Positions 39,221-53,330 of a stretch of 64,000 bases of DNA are shown piece after piece. Origin of the DNA: Apis mellifera. Lineage: Eukaryota > Arthropoda > Insecta > Hymenoptera > Apidae. The first letter of the stretch is position 1. Each line of letters starts with the position of its first letter. A program made the translations under genes and the position numbers. The notes beneath the pieces were generated by a model. That model was not told where the DNA came from. It ran no database searches and was given only the letters and a program-made list of their open reading frames with translations. Location: assembly GCF_003254395.2 (NCBI RefSeq), contig NC_037641.1, positions 1,814,001 through 1,878,000 on the forward strand. The letters run 5' to 3'.

Positions 39221-42200
39221 TGCTCTTCGCAGAAAAACTTTATAGATTATTTATAAGAAAAGAATTTTTTTTTATTTTAGATTTAATTTTGAAGAATTGA
39301 TGAATTTATAATCGATTGGATTTCAATAAGAACTTATTTTTTGTCAGATCTTGTACTAAATTCTAGAAATTATTACATATTTTTTATAATATATGTACTA
39401 TATGTGCTATATTATTATATGTACTATATTAATATATAATATGTACTATAATTAAACAATATAAATATATATATATTAAACAATATATATATATATATAT
39501 TTATTATATTATATATTACATACTATATTATAATTTTTAATAATTCTATAGTAATTTCTGAAGAAAATTCTTGTTTTCTTTTTTTGATGGTTTATAACAA
39601 ATTGATATAAATATTTTTCCTTTTTTTAAAAAGGACAAAATTAAAAAATTTTTATGAAATTGATATGGATATTTTTTTTTTAACGAGATTGACAGAATTT
39701 ATTCAATTGAAAAAATGTATAGATTTTATTTTCTATTAAAAACTTTGAGAAGAAATGTCAAGTTATCAAGTTTTTTCGAATTATTGGATTTTGAATATTA
39801 AAATTAGTCAATGGAAATTAAAAAAAATATTAAATTTCCTTTTTCTATTCAAAATTCAATGATAAAAAAAATTGTATAAGTTTTGAATTATTATAAAAGG
39901 AAAATTTTTAATTTTCAAATCTATTGTAGTTTTCGTCAAAAAAATTTTGTTTTTAAATAAAAAAAAAATGTCTTAAGTCTTTAAACTGAGATTAATAATT
40001 ATAAATATAATATAAATAATTTTTCATCGAATATTGATTCACTTATGTTGCTTACTGTATATATATCATATTAATGAAAAATTTTCATGAAACAAAACAA
40101 ATTATGTTTATCGATACCATTTATCTTGAAACGATATTTAGTTTTCTAAATAATAATATTTCTGTAAAAAATCAGTATTATCTAATATTTATGTAAAAAA
40201 AAAAAAACAAAAAGAAATAACTGCATATGGAAATGCAAACATTAAATCAATTATAAATTTTCATTTCAAAACAGATTATACTATCGATACAATTTATCTT
40301 GAAATAATATTTGTTATGTAAAAGATACACTAATGTTAAAAATATCAATGGTTACGTGATTACAATTTATGGTTACGTGAATATTATATTAATTACAAAT
40401 TTTTATTTTAAAACAAATTATAGCTATCTATATAATTTATCTTAAAACGAACTTTGTTATGCAAAATAATTATCTGTCACACTAATGTATATAATGTAAA
40501 GAGAATTTTATATATTATTATATTATATATAATCTTATATTTTTATGAATATATTATAAAATTATATTGATTAAGAATTTTATTAATCATTAATATCGCT
40601 TATCTCGGAACAATATTAATCCATTAATAAATATAATATCAAAATCTTCAAAAACATAGATCTCTTTCAAATTACTTTTATTATATAAATATATAAAATT
40701 AATTTATCAAATTTAAATCTTAAAATCATTTTTATTATAATCTTATAAACAATTTTATTAAATCTTAATAAATAAACAAAATTAATTTATTAATAACATA
40801 AATCTCAAAATATTAAAAAAATTTGTATACCATTGTATAATTTATATATTAATTATTTAGATTAATTAATCTAAAAATATTATTATTTTAGTATTTTCAT
40901 TTAGTACATTAGTATATTAAAAAAGTAAATGAAAAATATAAAAATATAAAATGAAGAATCTGTTAAAAAATAGTTAATTAAATTCAATAAAATGAAACAG
41001 TATAACAAATTTATTTCTCAATGTACTTTCTTTAACTTTTTATAAATAAAAAGAAAATTTAATATAAGAGGAATTATTTAATAAATACTTTATAAATAAT
41101 ATATAAATAAAAAAAATTTAATATAAGAGGAATTGTTTAATAAATACTTTTCTTTAATTATCAACTCAGAAAAACTTTCATAGCACGAATAATATCAAAT
41201 TTTCGCAAATATATTTTGATTAATTCGTTTTTTCTGCAATACTATGATTAATTTTTATTAATAAAATATAATTTAAATTATCTTATCTAAATCTAAAATT
41301 ATTTTATTTAAATAATGTATAATTTATTATTAATTAATTAATATTAAATTATCTTATCTAAATTATGTATAAATACTATATATGCTATTTTGGACTGTAT
41401 ATAAAAATAATTTATTCTAAAACAATTTCTAAAAAAACTTATTCAAAAAGTACACAAAAGTAAATCAAATTATTAAATTAAAATTAATTTGATTAAATTT
41501 TCTTCTTTTTTTGAAACATTGATTACAAAACATGATGATATATTTACTTATTAATCAAAATATAATAAATAATCTGCGATTATTTCTTAGGCAGCTATTG
41601 CATTCCCACTAAGAATAGTTTTCAAAATGAAAATTATTTTATAAGAATAAAAATCCGAATAAAAATACTTCAAATATTGAATAGTAAGATTTTTAATCGA
41701 AATGAATAAATGATACATTATAATAATAATATGTTATGTTTTTGTATTCAATTTATAGAATGCATATACAAATATGCAACAGTATCATTAAACAAGAATA
41801 TGTAAAAAGTACATTTAAATAATTATTCAATAAAATTCCATTTTCACGTGATACTAATATATTTTATTGAGTAATTTTACATAAAAGAGACATGAGAATG
41901 ACGTTTTGCTAATCCACTTTCGAAAGAACTTGTCGTCACATATTCCTATGAGACACACCTCCGTTTCTTAATTATTCAAATTGGCAAGGGTAATAAAAAA
42001 TTGATTTGAAAATTAAAATGAAGGTTGTATAGCATAATATATTGATTATTAAATTCCATTTCATTTATTCAACAATAATTATTAATTCGTTGCAGATAGA
42101 GTAATGGAATTTTTAAATAATAAATATTTTCTAGTCGCATTAAGGATATTATTTAAATATGTTTTTTAAAGAATTTTTTTTAAATTTTAAAATAATTTGA

Positions 42201-45200
42201 TGTATGCGTCTTATAAAGTAGGCATTACTATATGCCTATTTGCAAAATATATGCATCATTATAAAATAGGATTATAACAGAAGTAGCGAAAAATATTTTA
42301 GATAGAAGTTCAATGATATCAAGAAGACATATTCGGATTAATTTATTAATTCTTTTGCGAGTGAATGCATAAAAATCATAATGAAATCAATTAGAAAAAT
42401 ATTAATCAATATATGAATTATAAAATTATTAGTTTAATAGATATTTCAATTTGAATTTTTTAAAACTTATTGTATGAAAGGTGAGTATCATTTTATATAT
42501 TTCTTATTTCTTATATAATAAGCTTAAAAAAATTTAAATTGAAATATCAATTAAATTTAATAATATCAGATATATATGGTACTTTTTTATAGAATTTTAA
42601 TTGTATCGACATAATTCCATTTAAAAAAATGAAGTTGATCTTCATGTGATCTTCATCTTCATGTTCATTCACAAAAAAATTAATAACATCACATATGTTT
42701 TTCATAATATTATATAACTTTTATTTGAAATATTTTTTGCTGCGAATAATAATATTTAAAAAGTTAAGATGTCAATCAAATGAAATATTAGTAATAATCT
42801 AATAATCTTATAATTATATTTGGAAATTTCTTTCGAAGAAATCTTGATAGAACTTGGCTCTTATTTCGATTTAACGAATGTTTATCGATAAATTCGAATT
42901 CATTATCGTTTTAATTATATGTAAGAAAAATTGTGATCGATCATCATTAATTTAGCATACATAGATATTTGATTTTATGTTATTCTAAATTATCTGATCA
43001 TAATAATGAATAATAATGATCATATGAAATTATTATAATCATAAGTTTGAATTATTATCGCTTTATTAAAGAAAAAAATACTAAAATAGTCAATAAATGT
43101 AAAAAATATTATTGATTAAATTGAAATATTATAGCTATGAAGTTTGTTAAAAGAAACTAATTAATGAAACTAATTAATTTGTTTGTTTTTGATCTTTGAG
43201 AACATGTGGAAATAAAATGGAAAACAAAGTTGTTTAAAATATTTGATTTTTCATTATATTTAATATTTCCTTCAATTATTATCATGGATTATTTATGACT
43301 TATAAAAATAATTTATAATTTCAAATATATTTTAATAAATTTTATTGTAAATTTTATATTATGTTTAAATTATGTATACATACATTATATTATATTTTAT
43401 ATAATAATTCAATAATTAATAAATTAATAAATTTTAAATTAAATTAAATTTTTTATCTATTTCTTTTTATTTATATTCATTTTATAAAAAAGCTTAAGAA
43501 ATTCTATTTATTTTATTTCTACATTTTTTATCTTAATAAAGGAAGGATTATAAGAAAATGATACATGCAGAAATTAATAAATATGTATAAATATAAAAAG
43601 CATTTCATAATAGATGAAAAATAATGCAAAAGTAATTTCAATACATAAAAAAAAAGAAAAAAAAGCTTATATAAATAATTATTCAATATGAACTTGTTTT
43701 CAAGATTTATTTCATAATAATTATTTATTTATAAAGAAATTTTTAATTTTTCAAATTTTTTATATTTTTTAAAGTATTAAAAATGTTTTTTTATTAAGCA
43801 TATATATAAACAGTGATTTTAATATTTTTTTAAAACAGAAATTTAACTTTTATAATATTACAATACATATAAATATATAAATGCATTATTAGTCATTTCA
43901 TTATTAGAACTTATATTTTCACAAATATTATACAATAATCTTGTTTCATTACTTGTTTATGTAAGAATAGTTTCATTCATGATATTATATAAGCGTTTAG
44001 AAAACAAATTTACATTTAATCTCACGATTCTTAAATAATATGAAAAAACAGAAAAAAATATTTAATTCTATTTATTTATATACGAAATTGTGCAATACAA
44101 TAATGTTGCAATACAAAATAATGAAACATAATCATATATTTATATATACATATAAAATTTTTTTCTCACTATTTATTATATATTACAGGATATTATTTAC
44201 AATAAATTTAATCTAATCTATAATTAAACAATATCAGATAAAAATTAATATGTAAATTTCATTTTAAAAAAATTTAGAGAATTTTATCTCATAAATTATT
44301 TTTTTCTTCTATTATTTTCTAATAAATATCATAATCAATAAAAATCATGTATTTTCTCGAGGAATGATTGTTCGCGTTAACTTTAAAAGCTTTTAGTTTG
44401 ATCGATTATACTCATAAGTTTGATATAAATTCACGATATTGTTACATTTGTCGAGTCAGTAAATCTATATATTTTTTTCAACGATAACTCTTTTCTTTCT
44501 TTTTATATTAGAGCATAAAATTATACGTGCATATTTATTATGTGTAAAATGTACAAAATATTTTATTAGTTTCAAAACAAGAAATTTGTCGTAGTTAATT
44601 CTCGAATTTTACAAGAAACTTTATTAAATCATTAATAAAATTATTTCATTCCTTTAAAATTCGTTTTTAATAACGATTATGAAAACATAAAAAATTCAAT
44701 ATAAAACTTTGCTGCTTGTTGCATTCAATATTAATTTATATTATTTTCAACTAAAGAACTAAAGAATTTTATTCAAATGACAAATTTTGCTTATAATCAG
44801 TAAAGCAATCTGCAATTCTATAAATTTTGTTTCTACTTTATATTCATATTTTTCTTTATAATTATATTTTTTTAATATATTTTTTTTTTCTCATATGCAT
44901 ATATGTATTATAATTATAATAAAATTTAATTTTGTTATATATGAAGATAATTTGTTAGATTAATAATTTTAAGAGAATATCTCGACATTTAACTCTACAA
45001 CTAACAATTTAAAAATTCTTTATTTACTATTTTTCATTCTTAAATGCATATTATTTCTATTTATTAAAATTATATCTAATTTTATAATGTATATAATATA
45101 TTTGTAATATGAATTATTTGTTTATCGTATTATTGTTTATCGTATTATGTGTTACAATCTTAAAATTTTTATAGTTTTGTCTTTTCTTTTTTATTTTTTT

Positions 45201-45900
45201 AGAGCTTTAATGATTTTATTTTTTTAGAATAATAATCGAAATAAATCATATTTACATATTTCAACAATATTTTATCATTTATAAAGTTTCTATATACATA
45301 TACGCATATATATATGTTTAATATTAGATCTCTATCTTTCTGAAATTTTATTTTTCTAAAGTAATTAGACTAAAGATTTATTTGACAAAATATTTGAGAT
45401 TTTTTTATATATATTTTTTTTTATTAAAAATTAAGTCATATAATTATTTAATATATAATTGTAATAGAAACTATAATTAATTTATAATTTATTAATCTAA
45501 TATTATTAATTAATTAATTTTGTAAAAAGTTATATATGCTTTTCATAAAATTAGAAAAAAAACTGAATGTTTTAATATTAATGAAAAATAAACTAAATTA
45601 TATATTTTTATTAAATTTTGACAAACGGCACATACAAATAAGAAAGCAAACTTTTGGAATAACTTTTCTATATAATAATTATATTCAATAAAAATCTTGT
45701 TTTCAGAAATAAATAGTAATAGTTAAAAAAATTTTTTTGACTTAAAATTATATTTTTTATAATATATATTTATAATTTTTTTATTGTCATTTATAATTTT
45801 TCTGTTGCATGTTTCCCATTGAAAATCCATTCTTTGTTAAAAAATTATTTCACTATTCTTTTTGAAAAAATTCTTCTTCCTTTCTAATTTTTTCTTTTCC
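39221..45900. other. A+T-rich noncoding stretch
   Basis: No coding exon seen on either strand. It includes a 59-bp duplication (41041-41151), a small less A+T-rich patch at about 41880-42000 preceded by a TCACGTGA site (41844-41851), and another patch at about 44350-44470. Confidence 0.7.
41041..41151. repeat. 59-bp direct duplication
   Basis: TATAAATAAAAAGAAAATTT and the following AATATAAGAGGAATTATTTA block at 41041-41092 recurs from about 41102 to 41151 with a few substitutions; AATATAAGAGG starts at 41061 and 41120 (period 59). A single tandem duplication. Confidence 0.9.
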
Positions 45901-45909
45901 TTATTTTTG

Positions 45910-46150
45910 GACTACTTTCGATCGAGGTGAGAGCAATCAAAAAAAACCTGTGGCCATGGATGGATGAAAGGATGGTTTTAGGGGATGAAGATACGAGAAA
46001 ACAGGCCAAGAGGAAAGTGGACCGAGATTGGTCCAATGTTTGTTCTGTACACAAACGTTTCATATGTTGAAAACGTTTATTCAGCTATAGTTGCTTTTCT
46101 TTACGCATACGTCCAATAAAACAACTGCATAGTTACTATTCCTTAGACTT
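45910..46150. other. Less A+T-rich island, function unknown
   Basis: Purine-rich and more balanced sequence on the plus strand (GGATGGATGAAAGGATGG, GGACCGAGATTGGTCCAATG). It contains a GGACC/GGTCC inverted repeat (near 46020-46036) and a CCAAT. A donor-like TCTAG|GTAAGT lies on the minus strand near 46152. Could be regulatory or a noncoding exon; no coding frame is supported. Confidence 0.3.
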
Positions 46151-48540
46151 ACCTAGACAACTTCTTTTTAATTTTTCCTGATTTTCTAATTTTAATTTTT
46201 TTAAGATCGCTTGAAACTATATATATATATATATTATATATATATATATATAATATATCGATTTCGTCTTAAAATCTCGCCTTTTTAGAATAAATATACC
46301 TTTTTTACTTTCATTTTAAAGTTAAGTGCGAAGTTATAGCAATTTTGAAAAATCTTAAAGCGATTTCATTTTTTCCGTTTTTTATTTCGTTGAAAACTAA
46401 GAAAATATTTATTTCATGCTTTTAATATTTGCTTCGGAGCTTTTTTGATATTTCAAAAATTATTGTTATGATATTAAAATAATAAAATTTATAAAAAATT
46501 TGTCATTTTAAGTAAAAACTGTAATTAGTTTTAAAATTCAACCATTTTAAATATTTAATATATTTTATGTAAAATTATATCGTTATATAAAATAAAAAAA
46601 AAAATTTAATAATTCTAAATTTAAAAAAAGATAGAAAAGAAAAAAATTTTTTTTATATACAATATAATAATCAGAATTTTTAAATTTTTCATAGTTGCGT
46701 AATGACAACATTATGATTTTTTTTAAATTGATTTTTTTTATGATAATAGCTCAAGATAAATTCAGCAACTATATGATAAAACTTATTTTTAATAAATCAT
46801 AAACAATTTACAAAAATTTACAACATAAAATTTTTTTTGAGTCAACTTTATAAAAATCGTCATGATGCAATTTCAATAAATCAATAATTAAAGTTTTAAA
46901 AAATTATAAGTATTGAAGTACTGAAAATTTTCATGATTTTTTTTTTTATTATATATTTATCGATGAAAAAATTATGAAACATTCAATATTTTTGCTTTCC
47001 TTCCGTTATTGAATATTCATTAAATTTTATCATGTAAAAAATGAATTTGTCTTGATAGCAAAGTCTAAAAAAAATATAAATATCAATTTAAAAGATGACT
47101 TGTTATTCATGACAATCATTTCAAAAAATTTGTTTTGATTATCGTATTATATATAAGAAACAGAGAAATTTTTTTTCCCCCTTTTTTTCTAAAATATATT
47201 ATTTAAGAAAAACATTGATAAATAATTCAAACATCCTATATATTTATTACTTTAATTATAATAATCTAATTGTTTAAGAAAAAAATATAGAATATAAAAT
47301 AACATGTATAATTATACATTATTGTATAGTTATTAAAAAAAAAATATGCATAAAAGTAAAAGTTGCTTGATATTATCTCAAAATTTTCAGTTAAGCTATG
47401 TTCTTACATTTTCTGTTCCTAAAGTTGTAGATCTAATTATAGATAATTTCACTTATATATTCTCTTCCATTTATATTTTTTTCTTTTATTATTTTTTTTA
47501 TTTTATTTTTTTTATAATATTTTTTTAAATTCTCCCAAATAAAATAATTAAAATTTTAATAAACTTTTCAGCTCTATTTATTAACTAATTAATTTATTAA
47601 TTAATAATAATAATTAACAAAGTTTTATATCAACATCAAATATCAATGAGATGAATGTGTAAGTCATTGTGTATTATATTTGAAAACTCTTCTATTTTTT
47701 ATTGTAATGCTTTATTTGTAGCTATCTTTATAAGTTTTTGTATCTCTCATGATTCGCATCTATAGATTTCGTTTTCAAAATAAAGACGTTTTCGAATCGC
47801 TTAAATAATCACAAAGAACAATAAACTTTTACTAAATATTTTCAGTAAATATAATATATTTATAATTATAATTATAATTATATATATGAGATCAAATTTA
47901 ATTATATTTGTCTTCATAAATTTAAATGATGACAAGTAATTAAAATTTTTATTATATATATTATACAAAATAGAAACTAATTAATAAATAAATAAGTCAA
48001 GTATCTATCTCATTTTAAGATATATTTTGAAATATTTGAAAAACAATTTAATTAATTTAAATGATTAAAATAATCAAATTAACAATTTGAATTTGAATTT
48101 TTAATTTTATATTTGATATTTTTAATTTGATATTAATTGATATTTTTAATTTTTTTTTAGTTTTTTAAAAAGGAGCCGTTTTATGTCAAAAGAAATGTTT
48201 TGTTTATGTTAAAATAGTTCTATTTGGAATAGATAATTATTTCTATGTAATGTAAATGATAAAATGTCATGTTATAATGAAATATGAACAATATGAAGAC
48301 AAAATACAAACATAGAATATTTTACAATACATTATACAAGTATATAGTATACAAATAAAACATAGTATAATATATAGTATATAATACATAATATAAATAG
48401 ATAATATATAATATATAATAATATATATATACAAATTATATAATTAAATTAATAAATAGTAATATAATTTACTTTGGAAAAAATATAATTTCAAATATAA
48501 TTTCAAAAAAGTTATGCAATTTTGTATTTATTTTATATTT

Positions 48541-48584
48541 TTCAGTACATATTCAGTACATATTCAGTACATATTCAGTATATC
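48541..48584. repeat. 11-bp minisatellite, four copies
   Basis: TTCAGTACATA is repeated three times exactly and a fourth time as TTCAGTATATC. Confidence 0.95.
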
Positions 48585-50339
48585 TTAAAAAAAGTCATCA
48601 TAAATTCATTTATCGCTTATCGTTATTTATCGCTTAAAAAATTAAGACTCAATTAAAATATAATTTTAATTCTTTAATAAATTTTGCCCATATTTTAATT
48701 TTTTCTTTTTCATTCTTTATATATCGTGATTATAGTATTCTATTCACATCTCTAATCATTTATACCATTAAAGCAAAATTATTAAAATCCTCATTGAAGT
48801 CGAAATTCAATTTTAGATTAATTAAATTAAGATTAATAATAAGATTAATAATTAATTAAATTTAGATTAATAATTAAAAGAATTATTAGAAGATTGTTAT
48901 CGAGGGTGTAAGATTTCAAGGGTATTTTCTTGCATTTTCTTGCAATTTTGACTATATGGAACTAACGGATTCTTTCATCACCGGAAATACGATAAAAATT
49001 TTATTACGATCGTATAGATCCTCTTTAATTGCATCCGCTAGGAAGCTATCCTCGAAAAGCAATTTCGAGTGTAGCAAAGGTCAGATTTATCGCAACCGGA
49101 ATTCATTGTAAACATCCGACGACATTTTTCTTAATTTCACCCCCTTGCTCTCTATTGCATTTTTTCTTTTAATTTTTTAATATTACAAAGAAAGAAAATA
49201 TACTTCTCCAATGAAATACATTTAATAATATACGATGCTTTATTCTTTCGAATGACTTTCGAGATATTTTATTCCTTCATTAAATTCTATTTCTGACTTT
49301 TAGTATTGGAAGAAATTTAGAAATATTGTTGCAAAACATTATTAAATTGAATTATATTTTTATTAATTTATATATTTATTAATTTTAACTCGTTTTGATT
49401 TATGGATATATAGAAAAATTTTTTATAAATTTTTGTTTCAAATTGATAAGATTATTTAAGAAAAATTAAAAAAGATCTCCTTTTAATTGATAAATTGTAA
49501 CTAAAATTCCAAACTATCATTATTAAAACTGTTAAAACTATAATTAACAAATACATGAAATTCATTAAAATTGATTTTAATTTTTGAGATGTAAAATGCA
49601 ATGTGTATTTTAATAAAAATATTATCGATTATAAAAATATCGATAAAATATAAATCGATTTAATAAAATGTTTAAATAAAAAAGAAAAAACAATAATATA
49701 AGCCTTTCTTATTAAGAAACTAGTAAAATATAATAATTAAAAATAATTAATATTATTAAGAAAATAGAAAATCTTTTAACTATATTTTTATTAAAACAAT
49801 AAAAAATCAAAAAATTATTTTATTTTTTATTTTCATAAATATAAATTAATAATTTAAAAAAAAATATTACATATGGATATAAAAATATCACAAAATATCA
49901 GATAGAAAATATTTTAAAAAATATTTATTTTCTATCAATCTGATATTTTTTGCAATTTTTTCACATGTTTTTCTTTATAATATGCAAAATTTTTAAATTA
50001 TTATTTTATTTTTTTTTTTATATTATAATATATTTTACATTTTAAAAATTAGATTATTTTTAATGAATTTCGTATGCATTTAATTAAAAATTTTTTATCA
50101 ACGATAATATGTATAAAATTCAATTTTTTTCTGTATATAAGTAAATATTCTTTACAAATAAATGTATAAATATTCTTTTTACTCTAAAAAAATAAAAAGA
50201 ATCATCGTCATGGAATTTCTCGGATTACGGTTAAATCTCCATTTACGAAATAAGAATCTAATTTCCCAGTTTACTGCAGTACTTTGAAGACAATCTCATG
50301 GAATAGGAAACGATACTCTATACCATTCAAAAAGTAAGA

Positions 50340-50430
50340 ATAATGTCAATTATCGAACTAACGTCATCATTAAGACGTCAGCCAATCCATAAAAGATCAA
50401 TGTAAAAGCAAACTGAGCATACTGAGATCA
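50340..50430 (+). promoter_or_regulatory. Promoter-like cluster (CRE, CCAAT, TATA-like), plus strand
   Basis: In order on the plus strand: AACGTCATC, GACGTCAG (palindromic GACGTC), GCCAATCC, then CATAAAAG within about 20 bases. Sequence 30 bases further has CTGAGCATACTGAGATCAAG without a clear initiator. The clustering is suggestive only; no downstream exon was identified. Confidence 0.25.
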
Positions 50431-52078
50431 AGTAGTAGTTATTTTTGTATCACTATTTTCTTCTTATGTAGAATGATTTTATTCTATATTTTATAACAAA
50501 GAAATTTACAATTTGTTCAGAATCCGAAACAATGTTTTTTATTCAAATGCAAATAAATAATTTGTGAACTAAGAATAATTTCTGTATAATTTTTAATTTA
50601 TACTCAAACAGAAAATAATTCCTGTAAAATTTTATAATATTCTATATATGTGTTTATATAACTTTTGTCTTATTTTCTTGATGATTATGGTCGATTTGAT
50701 ATTAACTGGATATAAATTGAAAAAATTTAATAATTCTTTTTTTTTCTTTAAAAACAATTTTATAATCTTATAATGTTAAACTTTAATTTATTATTTTAAT
50801 TTTTTACAAATTTTTAAAATCATATTTCGATTTCCATTTTACATTTTTAAGATAATCAATATAAAAAAAAATATCGAATATTTTTAATTATTTATAATAT
50901 TTATTTATTATATAACTAGTTACAAAATTTTAATATTTAGAAATATTCGAAGAATTCTTCAATTCACTATATTAAACTCAAATAACTCATTTATAAAATA
51001 ATATTGAGAAATATTAAATATATCTCAAATTTTTTCTAAATAACTAAAATCATTTTAATCCTTCTGAGAACAAAGAACATATAACGAATTATTACATCTA
51101 TCATCATTACTATAATTAATCACGCGAGACAAATGATCCGCCTCCCATGCATTCGCTGACATAATTCTTTTTCCATTGAATTGATTTCATCATCATAAAA
51201 TGAACTATACTAAATTTCGAGACTAATATTCAAGATATATCACGTTTAATTTCGCAAGTATATCGAACATTATTTCTCAGTTACAAAGAATTCGATTGGT
51301 AATGAAGTAAAATGAAAGAAAAAAAAAAAAAGAATTGCGCAATAAAGTAACCAATATTATGACTAATCACGTTATCAGATTGTATTAATATATGAATTCT
51401 GGTTTAATAAAATCTGCCATTTTCTAGAAAAATAAAAATTTCGAAATTAAATGCAACTTTGTAATAATAAAATGAAAAATAGTTGATAATACTCTTTTTT
51501 CAATTATAGTATTTTTATTTTAATTATTATAATTTTAATTATTATTATTAAAATTATTTAAATTATTATAATAATTATTTAAATTATTATAATTTATATT
51601 TTTATATCATATCTATGATTTTTGAATTGTAAATATATTATAATAATTGATTTAGATATAGAAAAGTTAAACGAAAAAATCCTTTTTCTTAAAAATTATA
51701 TTTTTATAACTTATGAATTGTATTATGTAATTATTAATGTATATTTAAAATGCAAATGTACATTAGTAATGCAATAGTTTTACTTAAAAAATAAAACTGT
51801 CTTTATTCATTTTATATAATAAAATAGAAATAAATTAAGTATATTAATAGTTATAAGAAATTTAAAATTAAGATACAAAAATTTACTTTCTTCATTATTA
51901 AGATAATATGTAAATTCTAAATGTTATCTTCCGTTTTCTATTCAATTAATATTTTATATATAATATTATATCCATTATTTTATAATATTATAATATTATT
52001 TATATATTATTTATATATAACATTATTATAATATTATATATTAATATAATATTATAATATTATAATATATTATTGAAT

Positions 52079-52765
52079 ATAATATAATATATATAATATA
52101 ATATAATATAATATAATATAATATAATATAATATAATATAATATAATATATATAATATAATATAATATAATATAATATAATATAATATAATATAATATAA
52201 TATAATATAATATAATATAATATAATATAATATAATATAATATAGTATAATATAATATAATATAATATAATATAGTATAATATAATAGAACATAATATAA
52301 TATAGTATAATATAATATAACATAATATAATATAGTATAATATAATATAACATAATATAATATAGTATAATATAATATAACATAATATAATATAGTATAA
52401 TATAATATAACATAATATAATATAGTATAATATAATAGAACATAATATAATATAATATAGTATAATATAACATAATATAATATAGTATAATATAATAGAA
52501 CATAATATAATATAGTATAATATAATATAACATAATATAATATAGTATAATATAATATAACATAATATAATATAGTATAATATAATATAATAATATAATA
52601 TAGTATAATATAATATAACATAATATAATATAGTATAATATAATATAACATAATATAATATAGTATAATATAATAGAACATAATATAATATAGTATAATA
52701 TAATATAACATAATATAATATAGTATAATATAATATAATATAATATAATATATATAATATATATA
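52079..52765. repeat. TATAA pentanucleotide satellite with 30-bp higher-order repeat
   Basis: About 690 bases made almost entirely of TATAA pentamers. From about 52230 to 52740 they are organised into a 30-bp unit of six pentamers in which the first is CATAA, the third TATAG and the rest TATAA; some units have a TAGAA variant. The diagnostic G of TATAG falls at 52245 and then every 30 bases to 52425, at 52460, 52485, 52515, 52545, 52575, and at 52603-52723 every 30, about 17 units. Because 30 is ten codons, the minus strand stays open in two frames (52060-52563 and 52070-52828), giving meaningless Tyr/Ile/Leu-rich translations. Confidence 0.97.
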
Positions 52766-52879
52766 AAAAATTATATAATTATAATTATATTTCTTTTCCC
52801 AAATTATCTCAAAGATAAAATGGAACACTTCAGATTATAAAAATTATAGAGATCTATAATATCATTCATGTCATGTCAT

Positions 52880-53330
52880 TTAAAACAATCAAATATACTC
52901 TGGCACGTGACAAACTTATAACGTCGCCATCCTCGATTTCTGGCAGACGATCACTTGACGCAAATCTAACAATGTAAATTTATTTTAAAGCATATTTTAA
53001 AATCGATCCATCAATATGTCGAACGAATTGATTTATAGCGTCCCCGACTTTTTGTGTCAAATTATTGATCAAAAATAAACCATCGATTGAAACGATGTCA
53101 ATTAGAAAAGGATCGGAGAAGAATTGCACGATCGAACATGACATCGATTTATGACATATAATATATAATGATTATTCATCCGCCATTTATCGACGAAACA
53201 TTGGTTTCAAAACTGGTTTCGGAATAGGATTTCAAAGCAATGGAAATTTCAAGTGGAAATTCGTAACATGAATAAAATTACACGTATAATCAAAGGGTAT
53301 TGTATTGAAATATTTGATATTTTCGAACAT
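52880..53330. promoter_or_regulatory. Less A+T-rich island with E-box
   Basis: Follows the pentanucleotide satellite. It contains CACGTG (52904-52909), TAACGTCGCC, several ATCGAT/GATCGA sites and repeated TGACATCGATTTATGACA-like segments. No open frame of note. Candidate enhancer; unproven. Confidence 0.3.

Larger units (their letters stand above)
46151..52060. other. A+T-rich noncoding stretch with two islands
   Basis: Contains TA runs at about 46218-46256, an 11-bp minisatellite (48541-48584), an island at about 48900-49140, and an island at about 50200-50430 carrying AACGTCATC, AGACGTCAGCCAATCC and then CATAAAAG, a promoter-like order on the plus strand. No coding exon recognised. Confidence 0.65.

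Noticed and set aside
52060..52828. Minus-strand open frames of 167 and 252 codons
   Set aside because: They are read from the TATAA satellite; the 30-bp period equals ten codons, so no stops arise. The Tyr/Ile/Leu repeats have no biological resemblance.
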